Shown: in pieces, positions 35,757 to 49,700 of the stretch | Numbering within the stretch: the first letter of the stretch is position 1 | Layout of the letters: each line of letters opens with the position of its first letter | Assembly (NCBI GenBank): GCA_032191485.1 | Contig: JAVDOI010000011.1 | Span: forward strand, 3,208,601-3,272,600 | Reading direction: 5' to 3' | DNA from: Leptoclinus maculatus | Taxonomy: Eukaryota > Chordata > Actinopteri > Perciformes > Stichaeidae | DNA length: 64,000 nt | Notes under the pieces: generated by a model | What the model saw: only the letters and a program-made list of their open reading frames with translations | The model's database searches: none | Told to the model about the DNA's origin: nothing | Made by a program: the position numbers and the translations under genes

Positions 35757-38700
35757 TTTGTTATTGTAATGTAGAGATTTTAATCTGTTATTTGAGTGTT
35801 TTCTTTAATAAGGAAACAAATTAACATTAATAGCAACGCTCTGATAATAACTATGAATAACTGTAGTGCTTTTATTAGAAGCAGTTTTGATGAACATTTT
35901 ATCTTATTTTGAAAATGTCTACTACTTGGAACTATATCCTAGCAGATAACAACAACTTGACTTCGCTTTTTTTGGTATAAATTAATTTCCATAAATCCAA
36001 ATTTACAGGTAAACAGTCATGGTATTCACAAAGGAAAGCTACATAAATTAGATTGATTTATCTAGAAATCCAAAGTCTGTGAAAATGAAAAAGACATTTA
36101 TTTTGTAGGTACTTAATTTAGATACTCAAATCCTTTCATGACAGGTATTTCTCCTTCAGACTAAAAGTATTAACAATATCATCTGTACAACCCAGGGTGC
36201 AAAGCAATACAAGTGTGCTTATTGTTTTTTTTTGGTAATACATAATACTGATGCTAATAATAATAATATTAATAATAATAATAGTCATGATAGGAACATT
36301 ATTGACGAACTCCAAGTCATGTAAAATATGCCGTTCTTTAAAATAAGTAAATAATAAAACTGTCTTTGCAGTGAAACTGAATTGTTTGCAAGATTATTAG
36401 TATTTCACTGTCAGATTAAAATCTTGCAAATTCTTAGAAATATATGCTTCTTTGCAGCATGATGTCACAGAGATAGTGAGAAAACAATGAAACAAGAATT
36501 ATAGAATGATTAAATGTTGTTGCAGTACTCCCTATAATCCACTTGGTGTCGCCAAAGTTCCATCACATTGTACAGGATTTAAAGTCTACCCAACAACAGT
36601 ACCGACGCCTGTTCCTATACTGAGTTATCTGGAGAACTTTGCAGAGTAGTTCATACATTTGTTTTCCCGAGCAGAATTATTCAGATAACTCAGGTTAGCA
36701 GATGAGGGATGAATACAGGATGATTGATCAAATACAGGTTCGATCTTACAGAATATGCCTTTATCTTAAATGTTTTATTGTTCAATATCCTTGTAGACAA
36801 GAAGAAACTCTAATACAACCCACCTATTGATTTTGGGCCAATAACATTTTGTTATCCAATGCTGTTGTTTAAACAGTTACAGTGTCCCACTACAGGACAC
36901 TTAAGGACATAACTGTGATGTATTTATATACACTGAAGGCTGCTACACATTAAAGAAAATAAATAAATATATATACCCAGATTCACCACTAGATATAATT
37001 TTGACATCTTCATCACATTCCAGGACTTATTTAGATATTTAGTGATTGACTACATTTTCCAGTACTTTTTAATAACCTCCAATGAGCAGGGGAGACGGTA
37101 CATGAACCTGTGGTGAAGATCTTTCATCAAAAGCGTATTTTTGGGCACGTGGAAAGGAAAAGAAAGGAAACCAGTTAGTGAAGTTTGAATACTGGAGCGT
37201 GATGGACTGTATTCTAGTTTTCTGAGCGATCTTTGGGTGCAAACATCTCTATTTCTGTCTCTTCTTTTTGTTTCTTTTACAATTAATTTCACCAAAGATG
37301 ATCATTAAATATCAGCAGAAAATGGCAGCTCTGGAAAGCTTTCATTTTTGAGAGACTAACGCCAACACGTGTGATGTTTCGGTTGGATCACTGAATCCTT
37401 TTATAACCAGGAACAAGAACAATATAGCACAAAACAACGAGTTCAGTATAGAAATGTGGTTTCCTGAAGTGTTAGATTTGTGTCTTTTGAGATGTAGATG
37501 GGAATGAAACAGTCCTTTTTCCCTGTTCCCAAAAAAGATCAGTCAAATCCACAATGTTTTAACCGTCTCATCAATCGCACGTAGCAGCTGTTCAGGAGCT
37601 CTCGATTGCTCTACACTTTCTTCCTCAACAGATATGGCGATGTCCACTTCTTATGTTCAAACTACGAACATTTCGCTCATGTTGGACGAGACAAAATGAC
37701 ATTAGTTGTGTGAATGAATGGACTTGATTCATCAGACTAATCACAGTTAATAGTGAATAAAGTAAATCAATAAACAGATGCTAACTGCACACACGATGCA
37801 TGTAACCAAATCAAATTCAACTCCTTTGTAAGCACGGTTTATTGGCACACATAATGGTAAAGCATACATACCAGACATCAGATATGACACTGAACACCTC
37901 TGCTATATAATGTACAAATGGTGTCTAATAATACTAGGCTCAAACATATTTAGAAATGTGTTAGCTTCCTTACAAATGCACAAATAAATACCCATAAGAT
38001 CCAATTGTATAAAGACACATGTTGCTGTCTTTATGCTCGTTTTTCAAACAAAAGTCCAACAAAAGAGATCAGGGATATATTATCAATTCAATTAAAGATT
38101 AAAGAATAGCACAAATACAGGGGACGTCAAACTATTTCTGTGGGGTGGATGGGATTTAATCTGTGCGTTGCTTTTAAAATGTAAAATTGTTTTCTTCTTA
38201 TGTCACACAATATTCAAGAAATAGGACTTTGTGAGTGTTAACTTTGTGGCTTTGGTTCTGCACTAGCTCAAGAGGTCAGGAAACGGTTTGGGTCTCGACC
38301 GAAGCAAACCAGCGTCCATCCAAGCCACCCGACAGAAATCTGATCCTCCTGTACAAAACAAAACAGCTGCCATATTCAAACTGGTTTCAGTGGCTGATTT
38401 ACAGTGGACAAAACAGATTCCACCTCTATTTACAGAGCTACAAACCTTGTAACAGTGTTCCCAAACTGATGAACCCAAAAGGAAAATCAGACTGATGTGT
38501 TGTTTTTTTTGTTTTTTTTAAAGTACATATACCAAACAAAATAAAAACCCTATAAAATCATGCAGGAAAAGGCTTTAGTATCAGTTTGGGAGTAGGTCGT
38601 TAAAGGGAGAGAAGTCCAATTTCCGAGGAGGGAAAAAAAATAAAAAATAAAAATCAACAATAATGCATCAATGCGTGTCGGCAAAAGTTCACATACTGAT

Positions 38701-39478
38701 CGGCGCAAAATTACAACGTGACTGCAAAAGATTCTGAGAGAAGCAAAATACCAATAGACTACGAACACAATCAAACTGGTTTGCATGAAATCACAATCTG
38801 TGACGACCGCAGTTAATGTGGAAAAAAAACAATCCTAGTACACGATTTTCCCTCGTTTGAATAGGAGTCCATATCGGTAGGCAACTTTTATTTCCTCCTA
38901 ATTGGAAATGGAAATAAAACAGCAACAGCAGAAACAAACCAACAGCCGACTGAATTTCCAATAAAAATTCAATTTTCTCAAACAATGTTTCATTTGTCTT
39001 CCAATGTGGTTAGATTCTTCCATCGGCTCTGTTAAAAAAAAAAACAACCCCAAAAACACCTTGCCTTCTCACCGGTGAGCTCGTTATTTAGTTTGTTGTT
39101 TTCATTCTTCTTCTTCTTCTCTCCCCTCTGTCTACTGTCAGCTGTAGTGTTCCACCAGACGAGAGCTTTGTATCTGAGGGAGATACAAAGCCTCCACCGT
39201 GGTGTTTTTAAATTACAGTTGCATACAACTTATATGCCATTGTTCTCCGAGATGTTACAGTGATCCAGAGAAGAAGAAAAACACCCAGAATATTTTTGGC
39301 TGGACATGCCAGTGGTGAGTTTGCAGATTCTGATTCAGTACAATGTTTATGAGGCGTAGAAGCACTGCCCTCAGGGGGGGGAAAGGGAAGAGGTTTAAAA
39401 AGTCCAGTCCACGTGGAGTCAAGGATCTGTTGTTTTGCTCTTCTTCTTCTTCTTCTTCTTCTTCTTCTTCTTTTTGTT
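35757..39478 (-). other. ldb2: tapt1-ldb2 spacer and probable ldb2 3' UTR
   Basis: AT-rich non-coding DNA between the tapt1 promoter and the ldb2 stop codon. Candidate polyadenylation hexamers for ldb2 (AATAAA on the minus strand) are seen near 37838-37843, 36774-36779 and 36097-36102; the true 3' end is undetermined. No additional gene was recognised. Confidence 0.5.
39440..39470 (-). repeat. (GAA)n repeat immediately after the ldb2 stop
   Basis: On the coding strand about ten GAA triplets begin roughly nine bases after the TAA stop codon, within the 3' UTR. The array does not affect the reading frame of the annotated protein. Confidence 0.9.
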
Positions 39479-39709
39479 TTACTGCGAGGGCTGGGGCGCC
39501 GTGCTCTCGGGCTTGCTGTCCTGGGCGCCGGGGGGTTTGCTGCTCCAGGGAGCGCTGTTGCCCAGAGCCGGGGAGCTGTTGAAGTCGTCCTCGTCGTCCA
39601 GGCCGTTGGTGGCGTCGTACTGCGTGTTCTCCAGGCGGGTGATCAGACGCTCATCCTCGTCCCCGAACTCGCCGCCCATCAGGGTCGGCTCGCCGACCAC
39701 CATCACGTC
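39479..39709 (-). CDS. ldb2: ldb2 last coding exon, LIM-interaction domain
   Basis: This exon encodes 76 residues and the TAA stop. It opens DVMVVGEPTLMGGEFGDEDE then RLITRLENTQYDATNGLDDE, the LIM-interaction domain that binds LIM domains in tandem, and ends in a low-complexity tail (SSKPPGAQDSKPES...PQPSQ), as in other LDB proteins. The acceptor is CCTCCAG|GACGTG. Alternative plus-strand frames over this exon are shadows. Confidence 0.97.
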   Translation of the reverse strand, partial: DVMVVGEPTLMGGEFGDEDERLITRLENTQYDATNGLDDEDDFNSSPALGNSAPWSSKPPGAQDSKPESTAPQPSQ

Positions 39710-42590
39710 CTGGAGGAAGGCAGAGACAACGGAGAGCAAGTTTACAAACTGAAGAGGAGGAGAGGAAACCACAGATGCTCTTGACCGTTGGTGCACACTT
39801 TTTAAAAAAAAGGTCACGTTGTGTTCAAACTGCGTCCTTTTTGTTGTTGTTGTTACACTTACAATTGAGCTTTTTATTCACATACTTCTTCTATTTTAAT
39901 GTTTTCAGTGACATACAATCAGGTCAATGTTGTGTATCTCAAGAGCCATGAAACCTCACTTTTTTCAAGACCACCATTACATTTTAGTTTGTCCACTGGG
40001 AATGAGTTTCACAGACACAAACATATGTCATTTTGTGAGTGTGTGACCAAACATGTAATACTTAACCACAGCACACTTGGACATTTATCCCTAACAATCC
40101 TCTCAATCATCATTTGAAATGTATTTACATTTACCCCTTTTATCTTCTTAATGAATTTGCTTGTTTCTTTCATTACTAAAGACACTTTCAGTTTATCTTA
40201 CCAGTTTTTCATTTTTAACTCAACTTTTAAAACTGGTTTCACAAATATAATCCATTATTACACGGGCACCCGTGACGTGTTTTCAGTTGTGCGCAGGGCC
40301 GACCATATGTAGCCTCGGGGAGACTCAAAATGAATATGCTTAAGTGAGAGAGAAATTACCAGAGAAGAAATTAATGCATATCTGTTTCATCTAATTCTGA
40401 GACCAAATCACCGTCTGAATATCAAGTGAACGCACATCCAACAAAAAAAAGACCTTTCAACATTTGCATTACTTCAAATAAATTGTCCTCTGTCTCATAT
40501 AAAAAAAAATATTCAACCACCTTTTAAAACTGAGGGATAAAACTACAACAAGGTCACGAAGACAAACATTTACTGCACCACAATGTCATTCAGGAGCGAA
40601 TGTGTCCACAGTTGCTGATCTATTGCTGTTTGTTTACAACGTTTTTATGTTACCCAACTGAGCGAGGAGCGCCTAAACCCCCCTAAGATGGGAGGTGTGT
40701 ACTTCCCCCGCTTAAACACAGACCCCCTGCTTCCAAACACTTTGTGTGTGTTTGTGTTGAGTGTTTAGACGTTGGTGTATCCAGTGAACCCATCCCTAAC
40801 GGTCGACCCCTGCCCGAACAAACGCTGCCAATGAAACCTGAAAGCGGATTCCCCCAGCGCTCTGTACCCGCCCACAATCAATACTCATCATGTAAGACAT
40901 ATTTCACTGGGATGGCCCTCTCACAGCGGGTCAGGGAAGGGAAGGGGAGAGATTTAGCCTTTATCCAGCGCTATCTGTGCTTCTTGTGATGAGTCTGAAG
41001 GAGAGTTTTATGCATGTTTTCAGGAGCAAACTCTTCATGAACTCTTCATGAATTTCTGCTGACAAATAATCACTGGAGTGTAATGATCAATATGCTCTGA
41101 ATCATGGCTGTATTTCTTTGTGTGTGTGTGTGTGTGTGTGCTGAATCTCATCTCCCTGCTGGCGAGCCCCAGCGCCACCCACCGTAACCTGGGAAGAAGC
41201 TGTACAGTTAAATGGAGCGCACGCTTCACTGGCCAAGTGTGTCAACGCGGCCCAGGCTCGGGGGGGGAGATCTCGCTCTCCTCCGCCATCTCCTCCGCAA
41301 CGCGCACAACAAAACGTGCACGTGCACTGGCACACAAACCCAGATCTCTGTACAATCACACACCTGAACTCAAACACAGTCAAAAAGCACGATTAACCCA
41401 TTAACCCTGTGTGTGAAGCTCTACACACGTAACCACGGGGGTTGCACACGTAGACAAACACACATGATGACTTCCAGCGAGCACTGATGTAAACAGACAA
41501 ACAAAACTAGACAACTTAGCACACTTCAAACAGCCCTTAGATGAAGAGTACAAGACGCAGTTTATTTATCGAAGCCATCCCCAAAACCCCCCTAGCGACC
41601 ACTTCTACACCCCACTATGCCTTAATCAGGCTAATTAATTTAGGTGAGCTTTTCAACTAAATGACAATATCCACACTGATTTGTCAATTTGCATTGCTAA
41701 TTGAGTCATTAGCTAAAAACGTGCTGATTGCTAACAAGCCATGCACTCACCATCTGTTCCTGTGAGGAGGCCCTGTCAACCTACCTCTGGCCAATTTTGG
41801 GCCCAAAAAAAGTAAATCCCTCAGACGATAACAGCTGGTGGCTAGTCTGAGACTGGGGAGCGCTAATTGTGAGCTAATTAATACTGTCAACTCGTCTACT
41901 CATCTCGTTAAGAGTTAGCTTCAGCGCGAGCTAAGCGGCTGAACGCTTTGAATGGGATGTCGCATGAACGCCTCCCTGCTCCCTCCATTCACTGAACGGT
42001 GTCATTAGCATTTTTTTTTGTACATTTGTTTTTTTTTACAGGGATCAGCAGTGAGAAGCCCGGAGGACATATTTGCTTCTCGAGCCTCCAACACAACAAG
42101 TGTGACTTTAAAGAAGAAGTGGCGGGAATATGGCGGCGACAAAGGAGCCGGAGAACAAAAACGGTCCCTTAAAGCATGCAAAGAAATGAGATGTTAGAAT
42201 GTTTTTGTTAAAGTTTAGTCGTCCCTCTCGTCCTTAGGCAGACAGAAGCTACAGTTTCAATAATAATATTTTCATTGTTGGTTTGTTTGTTATTTATTTA
42301 TCTTTTTACTTCATGCTAACAACTAAATGCAACTTTAAAGGATGAAAATGTTGGTCTGTCTCTAAATGACTGTGGCTCTCAGCTCCAAGCGCATTTGTTC
42401 CTTTTGAATAAATCTAAAAAAAGCTCACAATTACATGGATTCATTTAAAGACAATCAAGCAGCAATTATCAACGATTTCGTATAAAGTGTTTAGCTAATG
42501 TTATAAAGTCAAAAGTGCATTTGTTGTGGACTATTTTCTGGGGCGGATTAAAACACGTTTGGTTCTCTTGTGAGTATTTGAGCACAGATC

Positions 42591-42673
<83 letters not shown>

Positions 42674-45600
42674 CACTGAGTCAAAATAAACTACAGCGTG
42701 TGTGTTCATGTTAATGAAGGAACATGTTACCCAGTGCAACAGTGAGGTTCATCGTTGTGTTTTTACTAGTTTGTGGACGAATGCTTGTTACAAACATCAA
42801 CGGTTTTGGTCTTTTTTATAGGATTTGTTGACAATAACAAAAACATAGAATACCACCACTCTTAAATAACACATAAAACACTTAACTTAACTTAAAACTT
42901 AAGTAATAAAGTTTTGTCACCGTCTGAATAAAATGACTAAGAACACACTCAGTTTTGGGGCAACTATGCAACATAAATAAGACTCCGTCTGTGTCTATAG
43001 ATAGTGATTCAAGATCATTGAGTCTAAATATTTGTATAAAATTAGAGAATGAGTATCCACCCCCCCCCCCCCCTCCCCCAGTGCCGCACGAACACAAGCA
43101 ACTCCATCTTAGCTCAATGGAGAACTTTGTAAATGTAGCCCTCAGCAGATCTCCAATCTACCAATTTAACAAACAGGGTTTGGACAGTTAATTAGGGGTT
43201 TAGTCTGTAATATGTGCTTCAAATACACTGACTGACTGACAGCGTGACAGACCTGCTGCTAGAGGCCCGCTTGGTTAAAGAAACACATTTTTCGACACTT
43301 AAATCAGGCCAATAGAGGTCAGTGTTGCTCATTCTATGAGGTCCCCCCCCCCCCCACCCCTCACATACACACAAACACATCCTCCCCACCTTCCTCCCCC
43401 CCCCGCACCTTCTCTCCTCCAGCCGCTGGTAGCCCCCCCCCCCCCCCTTCCGCTGTGCGAGGGTCCACTCCTTATTGTCATTGGGCTCACGTAGGCTTGA
43501 GCTCAGCCACAAACGAACAACTTCTCAGACAAAGACAGCAGCCGCGCAACATATGTAACCAGCATGTTACCAGACACGCTGCCGGTCTTTAGGAGGCGTG
43601 TGAATGCACGGCATGAGTGGTATGGGTGATGTGTGTGTGTGTGTGTGTGTAAGGTGGTGGTGGAAGGAGGGTGGGGGTCAGTGATGGAGTAGAGTGTGTG
43701 CATGTGATGGAGGAAGGGGCTGGGGGTGGGGGGGGGGGGGTTGGAGAGGGTTGTATACAGATATCGGTGATAATGAGAGCTGGCACAGAGCCAAACTGCC
43801 TTCTAGGGAGAAAACAATTGCACACACTGTGTGTGTGTGTGTGTGATGTACATTATGAATGTGTGAGACGGAGAGAAGGAGGTAGGAGAGGAGGGTGAGG
43901 GCAGCAAATCTGGAAAGATGACGAGACAGCTAACCACGAGACGGTACATAGAGGGACAGTACAGCATGTTTGTGTGTCGGTGAGAGACAGATGAACAACA
44001 TCAACCTGGTTGGAAACTGGAGAAACAAGTCCATCCAGTATTTAAATGATTCACCCAGATAGAACACATGGAGCTTCTACAACTTCTACAGTGTCCATAT
44101 ATTCAATCCTGTCTCCTAGAAAGTATGTATTTTATTTGTTTTTCTTGCAATATTGTATTTGCTTATAGCAACTAAAGCATGAAAACACTTTTTTTATGGT
44201 TAAGTTTAGGCACTTAGTTTGAGTTAGGGAGATAATGTATTAATGGCTTTCAACACCTCGCACAGACGTGTTTTCTGTATTAACATTTAACCGAAACCCA
44301 GATCTTTAAAGAACTTATTAGCCTCAAACTAACAACATACAGCACTGAGGTCTCTGATGTTAAAGGAGGAACATTATCAAGGCAGGAACTATGTCTTCCT
44401 TTCCAAATGTAACAGGGGAAACAGTATATAGTATATAAACGTCTCTTCTGGTGGGCCGAGGTTGCAACACTGAACACGCTGCGAGTATAGAAAAGCATCA
44501 GCACCCTTCAATTTCCCATTAAGTAGAATGAATCCAGTGTACAAGATGAACACACATGTATGCCAACCTGCAACCCTTTAACGCTGTTTGGTATCAGCAC
44601 AGTTTTAGCTGAACTGCAATGACCTGTATTAAAAAACAACAACAACAACAACAACAGATTGCTGCACCAGTGTGGCAACAGAATAGTAAATTGGATGCCG
44701 TAGTGTAAATACAATACAGTGTATAATGAGCAGTGTATGGAATAAGGTAAGAAAACTAGAGGCTGTGCAGACAGTACACTCACAGCAGCATCAAATCCTC
44801 CAGGGGAGAGCCAGACATGTGGCGCAACACTCAGCTGTTTAAGAGGCTATTTAACCTCGAACTGTGTCAAGTGGGCTGTTACGGAAACACGTCGCAAAAT
44901 CAGACGCTGCAACACTGCATGCAGAGTCACAGAAAGAGATGTTTTAAAGCTTCTTATCTTCATCCAGGTCACTTTTTCTGCATAAAAATAAGATAATGTG
45001 TTACTGGATATTGGGGAGTCACATTAGTCCACTTGCTGAGGTAACGCTGTTAAATAGTCATTTGTGGAAAGATTTCCTAATTTAAAGTTGTTTCAGAATT
45101 ACTCTAAAACAGAAAGAAATGTCTACACTGAACGTACAAAGATACGATTTGAAACTAAGAATTCATCTATAAAGTTTTTACATTTGTGTGGTAACAATAG
45201 ACAAAAGTCATTTGAGAGAAATCAAAATCACAAATCACTTTAAACACACTTCTGAAACGCTGCACAACTGATTTTATCCTCCATTATTTTGTTTCTATCT
45301 ATTTCATTTACAGGAACTATTAAAAAAAAAAATCTTCAATCTCCATCTTACATTTACTGTAAGATGCATATAGCACAGTTTATTGCTCAAAAGTAAAATA
45401 TCAGACCTCAGAGAGCCGATATATAGTTATTTATTGTTTTTTTACTGTCAAATATTCAGCTTTAAAAAAAAATCCCTAAGATCGAGCTTGAGTTCTTACG
45501 ACTTCATTTCTCCCACATCTTCACTGGAGGCCACTGAACAAGTGCTACTGGAGCAGCTGGGATTTACAGATCTTTCACTTTGACCACCACACATTCATCA

Positions 45601-46755
45601 GAAACGTTTCCACCAGGCGCTGCTCGCTAAATGACCAAGGAAGAGAGTAGCTGTAGCTTAACTCCATATGACGCTTTTTGAGTCTTTTGCGAAAGTCCCA
45701 TTTTGTTTAATCAGACTGTGTTATTTATTCGGTGCACTACAGTAACACTCCTCCGGGCTCACTGAGTTCAGTGTCTTGGTCAAGGGCATTTTCAACAGAG
45801 GTGGCTGAGAGAGGGTCACTTTTCACCACCCACATTTTCCCATTTGGTGCAAATTCAAAGAAACCTTTTATAAAAAAAATAAAAAAAAAACCTCTAGGCT
45901 ACAGCCCCTTGGGTGAGCAACGGGGTCAGCTGGGTGTTTTTGAAACATACATATTCAGAAGTACGTGTCGAGTACTTGGAAAGAAAGAGTTAGACAACTT
46001 AATAGAGAGCTCGTGATGTGACACTTTTATTCACCTTCTTTACATCATGTTTATGAATTTAGCCGTTCTTGTGCTACTTTCTGCTTTGATGATTTTTAAT
46101 GTCGTTTGTGTCACCCTTTATGAGGTTTCATGTATTTTCTCTTTGTCTTTCTGGCGACATGTTTTCACACAAATCCTTTGAGGTTTCTTTTGTCTCACAG
46201 CACAGATTTGAGTTTCTTTTCTACCCTCTCCTCCCTGGTGTGTTTTTTTTTGATTTTTTTTTTTCTCTTTTGTGCAAATAAATTAAACCTAATAGCTGCA
46301 ATACCATTAGGAATACTACGTGCCTGTGTGGAAACCTGCAAACATGCATGTAGAGTCATAGAACAAAAAAAAAGAAAAAGTCAAAGAGGAGGCAAACCGA
46401 GTGGAGCTGATGCTTACAGGTACCTGACTGGAGAGGCTGAAGTTGGTGGCGGGGCTGCGTTTCTTGCTGGCGGTGGTGCCGGCGCTGTTGGCGCTGCTGG
46501 CCGAGTTCTTCCGTTTCCTCCTCTTCGTGGTCGTCTGTCGGGCAGGCTCAGCTTTGGCGCGACCAGCAAAGAGAAACAGAGGCAATGCCAAGAACATAAT
46601 GCATACAGACGGAGACAAGGTGTAGGGGGTGTGTGCAGTGTGTGCAATGTGTGTGTTTTTAGGTCACAGAGTAGAGCGGCTCGGACGGACGGCATCATAT
46701 GTGGAGGCACGAAAGCCTGCAGACCAAATTGTGCAAAATGCTCATATACATTCAT

Positions 46756-46787
<32 letters not shown>

Positions 46788-49700
46788 AAAGACATGTTAC
46801 AGACACAAGAGCGACTAGTCTACACTGATCCATGCTTTGTTTTCTTCAGAGGTGAAACCGCACGAGCGTTGACAACTCCCAAGACATGCACTAGTAAGAA
46901 TGAACCCGTCTCATTTGCATAAATGCTCCACAATGGACCCCGATGCTCAACGTAATGTAAATTTGTTAATGATTTCGTCGCCGCACCGATTGCGACGCTG
47001 CTCAATAGCGTGAGCCAGATTAAAAACTGCTCTTCTCAGGCAGAAAGCACATTCCTGTTTGTTTTTACTGAACGTGCAAATATACTATAGATTTAATTTG
47101 CTGAGCATGAGTGTGTTTATGTTCTAATCATTTCGTTTAAGCCAGAGACTTATGTTCTTACATGCATTAATCTGTCGTATGCAACCTGTTTTGTTATATT
47201 ACAGGTATTAGTGCTATTTTGAAACATGCAGATGAACTTGCACACACACAAAAATGTATTTCAGGGCATTCCACAGTGAGCAATTAAAAATGCCGCTTTT
47301 CTAAAAGACTACAGACAGTGTAACAGAAAAGATACCTTTTTTGTTATTTGTGGGAAATATTTCCGTTTTGAAGTTCTGTGGGTGTCCAGCTGTAACCAGA
47401 GCCAAACTTAGTTTTATTCTATTCAGGAGGTTGGACAATCTCTTAAACAATATTAGACAGAATGAGACCAGAGATGACAACAGAGAAAAGGAAGAGAAAT
47501 AAGTGAACTTTCAATGCCATGCAGATGCTACTTTACACCACTGGGAAACTTGTGCTTAGATGAAAGATGTTTTTTTTTTTTTCAATTATGAGTTATAAAT
47601 AATTCCTGAAGGTGCAATTAAATCACAAGTGAAATCATTATTATTAAAAAGATACAGAACACAGGTTAAATAGAGATGTTGTTGTTTCTAGTATTTACTA
47701 AATAATCCATGTAGTGCATAATTTATCAATACAAGATTTAGCAAATTCCGCCAACATTTGTTAGAAAATCATTCCCTTTAATCTCGAGGGGAACAAGAAA
47801 ACACTGCTGTGATCTTCAAACAGACGACTGAAAATGAAATATATTTCTTCGAGGTTCTTACTAATCACACCAAGGGAGATGCTTTCATATTCAGTTACAA
47901 TAGCCACCGACTCATGATACAAACAAACTGAAACTATGTATCAGAGGCAAAACAATAAGGGGATTTTTTTTTTATCAGTATATTTTCTCTTTTGATTCCT
48001 GACTTTGACAGACGTGTGTGCGAAAAAAAAAAGCGTCCCTATTGTCAGAGACAATCATTTCTGTTATCCGACTGGTTTCCTTCAATGCTGAACTGGTGAC
48101 GCACTAAAAAACACTTCCATTTCCACCAAAAGGACTTATCAGAGCATAAATGCGCCCTGTGGCTTCCTTCCTGGCAAAAATCCCAACCAGTTTCCAAGCT
48201 GGAGAAGAATTGCAGGAAAGGGGGAATAGCACGTCGCAAAACCGCAATTCCAGCAAACCTCATGTGAAAATACAGACAGATGGGCTGAAATGGTCCTGAA
48301 AAACACACTGAGGAGGCCTGACGTCTGAGTCAACATTACACCAACTAATATTTAAAAAAGGTACGATATCAAAACCACCAGACTCCATTGAGAAAAACAG
48401 TCATTTTACCTTGCAGAACACTGGAGTTGCTGGTCTACTGCTGCCTCGATCTGTTACTTTGTTTATGTTATTGTGTGACTTTGGTGTTTGAAAGGGTTAG
48501 TTCGGATTCACCAAAGTCACACAATAACCCACACAAACTAAACTAAATGAGGCAGCGTAAGACCAGCAACTCCCGTGTTCCCGCAAGGTAAAATTACTGT
48601 TTTTGTCAATGGAGTCTGGTGACTTTGAAGAGAGCATAGAAAACGGCGTCAGAATGGACGGTCTGATGGCAAAGTAAAGAGGTGAAAATATTCTAAATAT
48701 ACCGTAGTGTACACTTAAACTGATATTGATTTTTTTCAGATGTGTAAAATAGGTCCACAGCAGTGCATTGCTTTTGTCCGTTTCTCCAACTGTATAGTTA
48801 ATATACCGACTATGGAGAAGAAAATCATACAATCATACACATCAATCCAAACTATCCCATGAAGCTGTTTCTCATTAATCACATATAGGATATAAAACTG
48901 CAGCACCCATATAGGTTTTCATATCAAGCTCTCTTTCCATGGACACAATTAATCATCAATACAAGAGCTTCTTTTTTCTCCTCAGACTTTATATTCATAA
49001 AATGCTTTCCATGTTTTTTTTTTCCCCCCCCTCTCTGTTTTTTTTTCTTTCTTTCTTTGAAGACGAAGTCGACACTGGGGAGCTGCTGGCCGGGGAGCTG
49101 GATCTACAAGTCTGATTACACCCGGCACTCTTAATTAAAGTTACACAGGTCTGAGTCAAAGGCTTTTTGACTGGTGTTGGTTTTTAAAGACATCTCGTCA
49201 CGCCTCGCTAAGCATTGCTGTAATTTGCAGCCACTCCGATGTGTCCAAAAAAAAAAACTCGGCTTACTCCTTTTTTCTTTTTCAGCTTTTAAGACCGCAC
49301 AGCCAATTTAAGTCTGGTACTTTTCAGAAACCGCCCTTAAAACATCAATCATAGAGAGCTGAGAGGCCCGTTTAGATTGGCAAGGTTGAGATTTAAGGGG
49401 CAGCCCTGAATTCCGATGCATTTCACATACCTGACAGGCAAAACATATTTAAGGGATTAAGACATATAATGGCAAATTTGGAAAAATAAATGATGCAATA
49501 AAAACACAGTCTGAGAAAATATATTCCTGTTCCTACAAAGTGAGTGATGGTACAGAATTAAAAACTTTTTTTTTTTTTTTTTTTTTCGTCATTTGATGCC
49601 GTTTTGAACAAGAGTTCCTTAATTCTGAAAACCTTTGTTGAGGGAAAACCAGAAAACCTCTTTTCATTCTCGTCCAGATTTGTGGGTTTGACTTTAAAAA

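Larger units (their letters stand above)
39710..46417 (-). other. ldb2: last ldb2 intron
   Basis: This 6.7-kb intron contains (TG)n tracts at 41118-41140, 42592-42672 and 43628-43650, several poly-C/poly-G runs at 43061-43073, 43324-43355, 43433-43447 and 43727-43740, and a TAAT-rich block at about 41615-42010. A fragment near 45745-45850 (GTTCAGTGTCTTGGTCAAGG) resembles a common fish repeat. No exon was recognised. Confidence 0.65.

Noticed and set aside
39343..39784. Several plus-strand frames over the ldb2 last exon
   Set aside because: Shadows of the LIM-interaction domain exon and the adjoining CTT repeat.
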